A DNA stretch of 64,000 bases from Gnetum montanum (Eukaryota; Streptophyta; Gnetopsida; Gnetales; Gnetaceae): the NCBI GenBank assembly GCA_015680685.1, contig MNCI01007565.1:394356-458355 (forward strand). Direction: 5' to 3'. Positions 55,850-64,000 of the stretch are shown here, piece after piece. How positions within the stretch are numbered: position 1 is the first letter of the stretch; every line of letters starts with the position of its first letter. The position numbers and the translations under genes were made by a program. The notes beneath the pieces were generated by a model that was not told the origin of the DNA, searched no databases, and saw only the letters and a list, made by a program, of their open reading frames with translations.

Positions 55850-58330
55850 ACTTGCTCTAATGCATCTATGCTATCGGTGTAAGCACAAGCCAAACCCTTA
55901 GCATGATCGTATGCATTGAGTGCGGTGATTGGGTTGAAGGGGGATCTGAAGTTTTGATTGATACTAAGGTGTCTAAGGAATCATCCTCTTGTGATTGAAA
56001 GGGCTTGGTTGGACTATTGGTTCTAAAGAAAGGTCTTTTCTTTGTGTGGTTGTTGGAACCAATAGTAGGTTGAGAGTTAATAGCCCTCTTGGCGTTACGT
56101 TGCTGTGGCTGGGTAGGGATTTCACCTTGCATCGTGGGAGCAAGTGGTAGTGGAGCTATTGGTGGAAGAGATGTAGCTGGATGAGAAGGATGATATGCTT
56201 GTGGAATATTGCCTTTAGAAGATGGTGTCCCATAATACTCGTGGGTTTGTTAGTGAGGTTGAGGAGTGACGTGACCAGTAGAGTCACGTGGGGAGATTGG
56301 CTACTGCACATAATATCCATATGGGTTAGGTTGCTGGTAAGGATAGTATTGCCTTGATAGTGGCATTCCCCATGATTGTGGGTGCTACCACTATTGATAT
56401 TGCTTAATTGGTTATGGTGGAGTTCCACTAGGATAATATGTTAAGGGTTGGTGAAGATGCCTTGGGTTACCTTGAGGATAAGGTAACCTTCGGGGTGTTT
56501 TCCTTTTGTTTAATTGTGTGTTAAGTGCATACACGTCAGACTCTTGCAGATGTGAGATTACAGGGCAACATCCCTTAGGATGGTCATATTGACATATCTC
56601 ACATCCACTATCATTGTCTGTTTCCAAATCCACAAGCTCTTCAATGATGACAACTTTTCCCTTATCCTTGCTACATGCATGTTCAGACTCTTTATTTTTT
56701 CTTTTCTCACTACCTTTCTCTCTAGACTCCTCTACTATTTTAAGAACAGTTTGAAATCTATTGTATAGGAAATCCCACATTTGGTCTACCTTTGCCGAAA
56801 CTTCTGATATCATCTTTTGAATAGGCAAAGTTTTTCTATTTACCATCTCTTTGAGTGGTGACTCTTCTTCATCCTCACAAAATCTTACTCTCCTCTTCTG
56901 AAGGGAAGGATCTTAGTTATACTCTTGTGCACTTTCTCTCTTTCGTAGCTCACCTTCTTCCTTAGCAACTTGTTCCAATAGTCTTTGAATTTGATGGGAC
57001 CTAAGCTCGGATAGTCTTCTTTGGGCATAAGTCCTAAGGGTTCTTCTCATTTCATGCCTAAGCCCATCCATGAGATGGTGCAGTTGATCCCTTTGCAAAT
57101 AACCATGGCCAAGACAATGATGTAACAATGCATAGTATCAGCCCATGGCAACATCCAAGGGTTCATGTCCTCCTTGTTTCCAGCCTTGGATTTTCTTTCA
57201 TAAGTTAGACACTCGAGAGTACGTTTGGTACTTGTCATTAAATAGTTCTAACATAGTACTCCACCTACGAATGGATTCCGATTCTAAAGACCGGTACTAG
57301 CTTTTCGCTTCTTCAACTAATGTCCATGGGAACAACTTAAGTTTTTTCCATTCGTTCTCTATGTTTTATAAGGCACATGCATCATGGAATGCTTGTAAAT
57401 AATTCTAAGGATTAGCGTTATATCCCCCTTTAAATTCATAGGATGTTGTTCATATCTAATCTCTTGATCCTACTATCTTTCTAATGCCTTTTTGGAATTC
57501 TAACAGCCTCAGTTATGTCCAACATACTTCGAGTAGCAAGGAGGGGTTCATCGTGATTATCTCATCCATGGCATCTATGATGCCTACATTGTTCTCTACT
57601 CTCCCTTCTTCTATGTCATGACTCTCTAAAGTTCCCTCGTCCCCTTTCTTGGTTGTTTCATCTATGACTACCACTTTTCCTACCTTTATCCCCATGGTCT
57701 TTTTCTTTATGACCACGTCTAGATATTGAAGGAGAGGGTGAAGGAGATGATGAAGGTGAAGAAGAAGGAGAACTGTCACCATGACGGTATCTGCTACTTT
57801 CTCTTCTGCATTCTCAACCCTGATCGTGATCGTGATCAAAATGTCCACCTTTATCATGAGTTCGTATCCCTTTTTCAGACCCTTTGTGCCCATGGGTATC
57901 AGAACCTGGGTTATGAATAGTGGAATGAAGGTTCTGATACACAACCCCTTGGCCAAAGTCAAGGGGAGGAACATCATTGTGTGGGCGACTGCCTGAGGTA
58001 GGTTCACCACCCTCATTTTCACTTAAGACATGTGGGGCATCCTAGGATAACTTACCCTTCAAAGATTTATGATGTCTCTCCTGTTGCAAGTCCCTTTGAC
58101 GTTGTGCCTCTATGGGGCGGTATTCTCTAGAGTCATGGTCTTACACAATGTATTCTGTGTGTAAGTGTGGCATGCCAATTCGTTTGAGAGCACAAAGAAG
58201 CATGCTCGGGACTAAACGATCGAGAGGTAACACTATGTTACCTTCTAAGTCTCGCCAACGTAGTTGTTCGTCTTAATGGAGGATAAAGGTGAAGTCTGGT
58301 ATATACTCATTAGGATAAATATATACCACT
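55850..58330 (-). pseudogene. E3 gag
   Basis: From the 5' side: an Arg/Ser/His-rich low-complexity segment (about 57950-57600), the capsid region (57420-57050) aligned with E4 gag, a Lys/Glu-rich stretch (about 56720-56660), the Cys/His pair segment CEICQYDHPKGCCPVISHLQ (about 56600-56540), and the Gly/His/Asn-rich segment HNHGECHYQGNTILT (about 56380-56330). The C-terminus is Gln/Pro-rich. No protease active-site loop like that of E4 was found between gag and RT, so it is lost or too decayed. Many frameshifts. Confidence 0.75.
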
Positions 58331-58554
58331 CGAACTTGTTAAGGGACTGGTGGATCAATGTCATGTGTATTACGTTGCTGACTATTTCCTATTTCAGACC
58401 TAGGCGGTGAGGCGCTTTCATATGAAGAAGGAAACATACTTGTCTGTTCAGTGTGTAATGTATTCTTGTTTATTATTCTCTCAACCAACCCTAAGGACTC
58501 ATTCCAATGATGTGAATGATTTCCTATGTTCTAGTTAGTACACAAACAACTAAG

Positions 58555-58573
58555 TCCCTAGAAACAATGCCAA
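58555..58573 (-). promoter_or_regulatory. E3 primer binding site (Asp-tRNA type)
   Basis: Minus TTGGCATTGTTTCTAGGGA directly after the LTR end. Against TGGCGCCGTTGCCGGGGA nearly all differences are transitions (GCC to ATT, GCCGG to TCTAG), with a single G-to-T. Confidence 0.75.
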
Positions 58574-59502
58574 TGATGAGCGGTGAGGTACCCCTATGCT
58601 CAACCATACGAATACAAGCATTTCACGCATGATCCAGTCGAATTCCAAGGACTATGGGTTGGTTGATCGTTGTCTTCCTAAGCTTACCTGTATGTCCCGA
58701 TTGTATGGTTAAGTAAGCTTAAGGTATATGATTTTTATAGCTTTTATGTTTTTATGTCCTGTGCTAATAGGGAAGGAGAGAGAGAGATAACTAAGTGACT
58801 AATTTAACTTAACTACTCATTAACTAAGTTTTAACTAATCCTAACACTAGCATCCGTTCTCACTTGCCATACACATCTTGAACTAGTGCAACGTTGCTGG
58901 GATTACCAAACACTAATCGTTACTGGGTTGCCAAGCGTTACACACATGCTCGAAGTGATCATACTAAGTGTAATTTAACGATTTGCTTAATTGATCAAAA
59001 TGAATTGTTGTGCCAATAACAGAAATGTAAAGTGCATAAAATAAAATAAATGCATAAGAAAATAAAATAAAAAAATGTGTAAGAAAACAAATCTCAAGTG
59101 CTGCAAGGATGAATCAAGGAGCTTGTCTTTATTTCCGTACACAAGGTGTGCTCAGGTACACAATGCTCGAATAAAGATCCATCCACACTTAGACCTCCTG
59201 ATGCGGGCACTTGGAAAATACTCTAACTTTTAAACAGACTACAAAAGTTTTGCTACTTGACTGCTAAAAGACTTTCTTCTGAATTGTGCGCCTAGGCACT
59301 GTATTTATAGGCTTGGGAGCAACTACTCTAATAATTAGAGTAACCGCTCTAATAATTAGAATAACTGCTAGAGTAATCGTTAAAGTAACCACTCTAATAA
59401 TTAGAGTAACCGCTAGAGTAACCACTCTAATAATTAGAGTAACTGCTAGAGTAACTACTCTAATAATTAGAGTAACTGTTACTAGAGTAACTGCTCTCAT
59501 CA
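58574..59502 (-). repeat. LTR D (5' LTR of E3)
   Basis: Starts TGATGAGCGGTGAGG and ends GCTCTCATCA. It is a clear pair with LTR C, sharing long blocks such as AAGTGCTGCAAGGATGAATC, and the same U3 array type. Minus TATAAATA at 59309-59302. The TTATT duplication follows at 59503-59507. With C it bounds an 8,624-bp insertion. Confidence 0.95.
59322..59500. repeat. LTR D U3 array, CTCTAATAATTAGAG type
   Basis: Six to seven copies of CTCTAATAATTAGAGTAAC with CGCTAGAGTAAC spacers, occupying all of U3 upstream of the TATA box. Copy number and order differ from LTR C, so the array has changed since insertion. Confidence 0.88.
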
Positions 59503-59564
59503 TTATTATTTTCCAATGATAATCCAGACTAGGTTTGTTAATTATTATGATTGATCATCCTTGC

Positions 59565-59674
59565 CAAACTGTCAAAGGAATCTTGACAACGATGTTCCCA
59601 AAACCTCTTGAAAAATACAAAGTTAGATATTTGTTCTTTGGATAGACAATGGTACCAAAAAATTTCATCCTACC
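59565..59674 (-). pseudogene. RHL1: RHL1 homologue, exon 2 (with 1-base deletion)
   Basis: After the acceptor TTATGGCAG the minus strand reads GRMKFFGTIVYPKNKYLTL then YFSRGFGNIV. It corresponds to the conserved RHL1 block that follows FP(Q/K) at the end of exon 1; phase 0 fits exactly. After GNIV the frame is lost: the codons for QDSFDSL are present one base out, so a base is missing near 59588. With that base the exon would be 111 nt, phase 0, ending before GCAAGG, a possible GC-type donor. The deletion could be real or an assembly error. Later exons were not found; 8.6-kb element E3 lies 62 bp further on. Confidence 0.75.
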
Positions 59675-60093
59675 CTGCCATAACAAAACAAGCATTAAGA
59701 ATTAATAACCAAAGTTTGACTTTCAAACACAAGATACAAGATAAAAATACAAATATGAAAAATATGCATGCACACAATACGGAATTCAAAGCAAATTAGC
59801 ATTTATGTTTCCCCATGTTGGTACTTAAATTATTGAACCATGAACAACAAAAATTTAGTTAGTCTACATTCTATTGAAATAAATGATTTTACCGGTTAAG
59901 ACATATTTAAGTTTAAACTAAGTAACTCAGTAATACTTTTCTGGTAGCATTTATTCGTAGCAGGTGCCAACACTTTGGATAGCCAGACAATAAAGAATAC
60001 AAAGATGACTTCGAAAAATAATGTATGATTTTTAACAAGTTTTTATTAATGAAAATTAGAATAACAAAATCAGAATTCACTAATTCAAGCACC

Positions 60094-60115
60094 AAAAAAA
60101 AAAAAAAAAAAAAAA
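60094..60115. repeat. A22 homopolymer
   Basis: Poly(A) on the plus strand, poly(T) in the sense of RHL1 intron 1. Confidence 0.95.
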
Positions 60116-60149
60116 CCAAGTTGAGAAACTCTTAAGTGATGACAGTAAC

Positions 60150-60200
60150 CTTAATGGCCAAAACATAAGCAACGCCTGCACTTATAAGGCAATCTACATC
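60150..60200 (-). other. Cryptic 51-bp phase-0 exon in RHL1 intron 1
   Basis: On the minus strand ATGTTTTCAG precedes, and GTTACT follows, a 51-nt stretch that is open in the RHL1 frame: DVDCLISAGVAYVLAIK, 17 codons. Both neighbouring exons meet at phase 0, so inclusion would keep the frame. It is not part of RHL1 as known. It may be chance. Confidence 0.3.
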
Positions 60201-60326
60201 CTGAAAACATACAAAAAAATCACTACAAACATAAGAAAAATTAGCATTAACCCTTTTCTGGTGTCAAACATCTTGAACAAGTTTACCGCTACAGCTTTAT
60301 TTATTTGGAAATGAAGCTGTAAATAC

Positions 60327-60650
60327 CTTCGGAAACTCCATGCAGAGAACTGGATTTTTGGTGTCAAGATGCATGAGCTCTCCTAATTTGCCGCCAGAGA
60401 CAGGGGCTACTAAGCCGGGAAAAGCAAACAAATATTTACTCTTCCGTTGGCTTTTCTTCACTACATCTTTGCCATCGCCATTGAGAAGCAACTTTGAAGG
60501 TTCCAGACCGTTGGCGTAATTGGTATGGGCAGGGGTTTCTGAAATTATTTTACGGACAAATGCAAGTTTACCCAATCGTTGCCTCTCCACCAACTGTGGA
60601 TCCTGGCTTCCCTTCCCCTGAACTTCATCATTTTGCCGCTTCTTTCCCAT
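60327..60650 (-). CDS. RHL1: RHL1 homologue, exon 1
   Basis: RHL1 (ROOT HAIRLESS 1) is a nuclear DNA-binding component of the plant topoisomerase VI complex, acting with BIN4 and the two Topo VI subunits, and is needed for endoreduplication. From ATG 60650 the exon encodes 108 residues: a basic start (MGKKRQNDEVQGKG), the LGKLAF helix, then the family core GKDVVKKSQRKSKYLFAFPG, LVAPVSGGKLGELMHLDTKN and PVLCMEFPK. It ends in CCGAAG|GTATTT, phase 0. A GTG two codons upstream (60656) is in frame but ATG is the normal start. The order KKSQRK...FPGL.AP.SGGK.G is diagnostic. The frame is intact in this exon. Confidence 0.9.
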
Positions 60651-61430
60651 TTCCACTGAGCGAGCAAGCTAGCTTCCTTCGAACAGTACAAATTATTATT
60701 ACTTTTTTTTGTTTTTTTTTTCCTCCCTTTAAGATTTTGTAAATTATACAATGGGGTTCATGTGGTTAGGAGAGTTATGGTGGTTAAATTCGGTACACAA
60801 AGCCACGTATTAGGAGAGTCCTGGTTAACGGATCACAATATAAATGATCGGAGATGGCTACCAAACTCAAATAATTTTAGTATGGATACAACCTCCACTA
60901 ATGATTAAAAATTCTGAAAAAATCTCTGCTTGTCTTGAAAAATGAAATGGAAAAACTTAGTCATTTGTGAAAAAACTAGGCCATATTTTTTAGGTTAAAG
61001 CCATATTAAAAACTATTTAACATAATCTTCAAATATATCTTTTGCAGCACAAAAAATGTTTTTAAAAATACTTCAAGGCAAGTTCTAACCGTAATGCAAA
61101 ATTAGAGCTTAAATCAGCCATAGTAGGTGAAAGATTAGGTAAATAAATCTAATATAGAACTCCTATGCATAATGTACAAAATTAATGGTAGATTTGTTTG
61201 TTTTATTCATTATATTTTATATTTTAATAAAACATTGAAATCGAGTCTACTAGGCTCAGAATGAAAGATGAATTGGCACTTAATTGCCACATTGGGGATT
61301 TATCCCCTTGTAATAAATCATTGCCCATCACATAATACATTTAATAGTTATATATAGGAATATGACAAGGGCAAAATGGCTAAAGTGTGATTGGAAGGTG
61401 TAGATATGCACTTAAGGACTTATAATCAAC
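60651..61430. other. RHL1 upstream region / spacer
   Basis: Probable 5' UTR and promoter of RHL1 (minus), then AT-rich DNA. No convincing TATA box or other feature. Confidence 0.4.
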
Positions 61431-61439
61431 ATGATACAT

Positions 61440-61640
61440 TATGAATATGATAATGGCTAAAGAGTGATTCAAACTAGCAATCTTTTACCTTACAAGATAA
61501 TGAGTTAACTATTTCAAGTATTATAATGGGTTGGGTAAGAAGGAGAACATTATAACTTAGCATTGCCCATCAAAATCAAACCCATAACTTGGAGCTTCCA
61601 AATCAAGAGTCTTACTGCTAAGCTAACACCTTATTGGTTG
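61440..61640 (-). repeat. tRNA-like (SINE-type) pol III promoter remnants
   Basis: The minus strand at about 61630-61575 reads GGTGTTAGCTTAGCAGTAAG (A-box-like), ACTCTTGATTTGGAAGC, and TTATGGGTTTGATTTTG (B-box-like), the layout of a plant SINE head. A second, weaker A/B pair is at about 61515-61465 (TAGTTAACTCATTA ... CTAGTTTGAATCAC). No 3' tail or target duplication was identified. Confidence 0.4.
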
Positions 61641-62273
61641 ACCAAGAAAATCTTTCTTTTTCAAATTAATGAAATCTCATAATGGATTCCCTAACAATTT
61701 ATTTTCATGTTGAATAAAAAAATCAAAAGCACTGTTAAACAATCTGTGTTATGTTTGAGCCCTAAAAGTTGTGTTCATTACTAGTCAAGGCATTACGTAC
61801 TCATAATAATTCCCATGAAATAGTTCATCTCTTAGGCTAATTATTAATTTTTGTGAAAAAGTCCAGTCAACTAGTACTTAGTCTCTTAGGAGACTTGTTA
61901 TTTGCTATGTCATTGTTACCTCTCCTTTAAGACTGCCCAAGCTAACCAATATCAATCACTCATGGTTTGAAAAGCATGTGTTGAGCTAAAAAAGAAGATA
62001 TAAACATATGCACCTATGAGTAATAAATCAATTAAAATTTGTATTTACATGTATGAGATCTAAATAGTTCATTTTCGGAAAATTTAAAAATTTGCCTAAA
62101 ATTTCAAGATATGCAACAATGACGTGTAGCTTTAAAAAATTTGAGATTTAAGTGATATATTTTTCGAAAAAATTAAAAACCTGTTCAACAGAAAAATTTT
62201 GAAATCTTCACCAAAACATTTCAATATGGTTTTATTTTTAAATATTCCATTAAAAGAATTTCAAAATGATTTT
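61641..62273. other. AT-rich spacer, nothing recognised
   Basis: No feature was found on either strand. Confidence 0.5.
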
Positions 62274-63344
62274 TGATGAGTGGCGAGATACCCCTACACT
62301 CAACCATACGAATACGAGCATAGCACGCGCGATCCAGTCGAACTCCGCAGACTAAGTGCCTACACGCCCCATGGAACACTTAGGGTTAATCATGGTGTAT
62401 GGTTAAGTAAGTCCAAGGTATATGATTTTTATATATTTTTATGTTTTTCTCCTATGCTATTGAGGTGAAGGGTTGAGAAACTAATTACTAACTCTAACTA
62501 ATGAACTAAGTCTAAATTACCCAGTGTCAGCATCCGTTCCCACTTACCGTACACACCCTAAACTGATTCAACCGTGGCTACCAAATGCTAATCGTTGTTG
62601 AGATCACCAAGCGTAACGCACGTGCTCGAAGTGGTCGTACTAAGGCACTTAACTAGTAGGGAAAGGGTTGAGAGAATCTAATCTAGCCTAAGTGCAATGA
62701 GCATCCATTCCTTGATTATCCGTACACATCCTTAGATGCTTGTAATCACGTCGTACTCATTCTGTGTTGTGATGAGCATCCGTTCCTTGATTATCTGTAC
62801 ACATCCTTAAATGCTCATAATCAAGTCGTACTCATTCCGCATTACTAAGAAAGCAATAAATGACAAAGTGAATGCTACAATGATGAAGTAATCTCGATCT
62901 TTATTGCCGGACATGTGCTTATCCAAGTACGCCACACTCGAATAAAGAATGTCGTACAATTACATTCACCACACTGCGGGCAGACATGAAAAGATAAAAT
63001 CCTAATTAGCCTATTCCATGCACTGCAAGGTTTATCCAAGAAGCTCATCTTTATTATTGTACACAACTTGTGTTCAGGTACAATGTTGCTTGAATTAAGA
63101 TCCATTCACTTTTAGGACTCCTACTGCAGGCACATGGAAAATATTCTATCTCTGGAGTGATCAATCTGCTAGAGTTTCCCTACTTCTAGCCTAGGATGAG
63201 GAAACAAGGGAGAGCCGCCTCTTATTTATAGATATGACGGCGCACCACAATATCGTGTATGCGACATCCCAGGGGACGACGCGATATCGCGTACGCGATA
63301 TCACGTATGTGATATTGTCGCCCATGCGATATCGCGTCTCATCA
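62274..63344 (-). repeat. LTR E (3' LTR of E6), mosaic
   Basis: Family ends TGATGAGTGG and GTCTCATCA, 1,071 bp, the longest copy. It has a 75-bp tandem duplication (from 62697 and 62772, ATGAGCATCC). It carries two consecutive TTTATT-centred modules: one B-like (62870-62990, TGATGAAGTAATCTCGATC), the other A/C/D-like (63023-63160, GCAAGGTTTATCCAAGAAGC). Minus TATAAATA at 63230-63223, then a GATATC-type U3 array to the end. Orientation is set by the purine tract on its right side. Confidence 0.88.
63235..63340. repeat. LTR E U3 array, GCGATATCGC type
   Basis: Repeats of GCGATATCGCGTACGCGATA-like sequence, CpG-rich in an AT-rich context. GCGATATCGC is a perfect palindrome. The same type is in solo LTR B. 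Confidence 0.85.
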
Positions 63345-64000
63345 TACCCCCATAACTGAATGAAAACTCGTCCTTGAGTTCCTTACAAAATATTGGGAAG
63401 GTATGGGATTATTGACTAAATGGGAACTAATGGGATGACATGTGAACAGATCATCATTACAAGACTTTGACAAAATTGGTGTTCATGACAACAAGAGTGA
63501 ACACCTTATTACATTGACATAAGGCCTCATTTGGCAACTGAGAAAGAGAGAGAGAAAGAAGTGTTGTTGCTGCCAATGCCAAGATTGCACCTATCGTTGT
63601 CCATCCGTAAGCATGTTATCGATCTTGCTCCTTGCATAACTGCTTCCAGCACTGCTCCATTCCAAGTGTTTGCTCCAGATCCATTCTATTGTTGTATGAT
63701 CACCATCTGCACACACAACAAAATCTTATATTAGCAAGGGTAAATGAATCATCATGTAATTAATACCTTGCTTTGGTGTAAGTCCATTGGCTAGTTGTGG
63801 TATGGCTGATATGGGTCTGGAGATATATTAATGATGACTACCGAAGGTGTAGGGGTTAGGAAAGAATTGAAAAAAATTTGGGGCTAAGAGAAAATCGAAA
63901 AAATTGGGCCTCGTACCCCCATGACTAATTGCGAACCTCCGGTAGCATTAGAATGGAGAAAGAAAAGGAGTAAAAAAGATAGATAAAAAGGAACAACTAT
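63345..64000 (-). other. E6 polypurine tract and 3' untranslated region
   Basis: Minus TTATGGGGGTA abuts the LTR (63345-63355), a good polypurine tract. It is followed by the block AAAATTGGTGTTCATGACAA shared with E2 and E3. Near 63915-63935 CCCCCATGACTAATTG matches the segment just after integrase in E3 (52875-52890) and E2 (43820-43835), so integrase should begin just beyond the window. The plus frame at 63531-63734 shows no motif. Confidence 0.65.

Noticed and set aside
60494-60742. Plus-strand frame of 82 codons overlapping RHL1 exon 1
   Set aside because: It is the shadow of the RHL1 coding strand, which has clear family motifs.

Overview
The window is repeat-dominated nuclear DNA of a seed plant. 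Decayed Ty3/gypsy LTR retrotransposons, mostly inserted into one another, fill nearly all of it. A non-LTR element of a type unlike the usual angiosperm L1, large AT-rich spacers and only one recognisable host gene suggest a large genome, perhaps a gymnosperm. That is inference; no sequence here names the species. There are two assembly gaps (3207-3244 and 51003-51184).

Layout. 1-13083: element E1, a Tat-lineage gypsy element on the minus strand (gag, protease, long spacer, RT, RNase H, second archaeal-type RNase H, integrase). Its LTRs carry heat-shock-element-like arrays. 13084-14570: gag/protease remnant E0 (minus), into which E1 inserted. 16020-21582: E4, a plus-strand Athila-like copy (LTR F, primer site, gag, protease, RT), fused at 21582 to the gag end of E5, a minus-strand copy whose LTR G is at 23757-24443. 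A fragment of an inverted LTR (H) follows. 25600-29105: LINE endonuclease and RT, split by about 1.5 kb of foreign DNA. 29114-29634: an isolated LTR with an initiator-Met-type primer site. 29890-32035: a decayed orphan coding unit (minus). 32600-33615: three minisatellites and a hairpin. 34137-36810: a plus-strand chromovirus-like gag-pro-RT, cut at the start of RNase H by LTR A.

36811-46489: E2, a minus-strand Athila-like element. It has 3' LTR A, a roughly 950-codon accessory ORF downstream of integrase (itself split by solo LTR B with a perfect duplication CTAGG), integrase, a protease/RNase H deletion fusion, and gag. 46490-50171: a 3.7-kb near-perfect inverted repeat with arms of about 1.8 kb. 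50879-59502: E3, an Athila-like element bounded by two LTRs and the target duplication TTATT. It sits beside exon 2 of the only recognised host gene, an RHL1 homologue (minus, 59565-60650). 62274-64000: LTR E and the 3' end of a further minus-strand copy, E6.

The LTRs named A-H belong to one family (ends TGATGAG...CTCATCA; Asp-tRNA-type primer sites decayed almost wholly by transitions). Its most striking property is that the U3 region upstream of the TATA box is almost entirely an array of short self-complementary repeats, and different copies carry unrelated arrays: GATATC type, TAATAATTA type, and GATGGGGCC type. Other points of interest are the heat-shock-like arrays of E1, the accessory ORF of E2, the giant palindrome, and a phase-0 51-bp cryptic exon in RHL1. 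No retroelement reading frame here looks intact.
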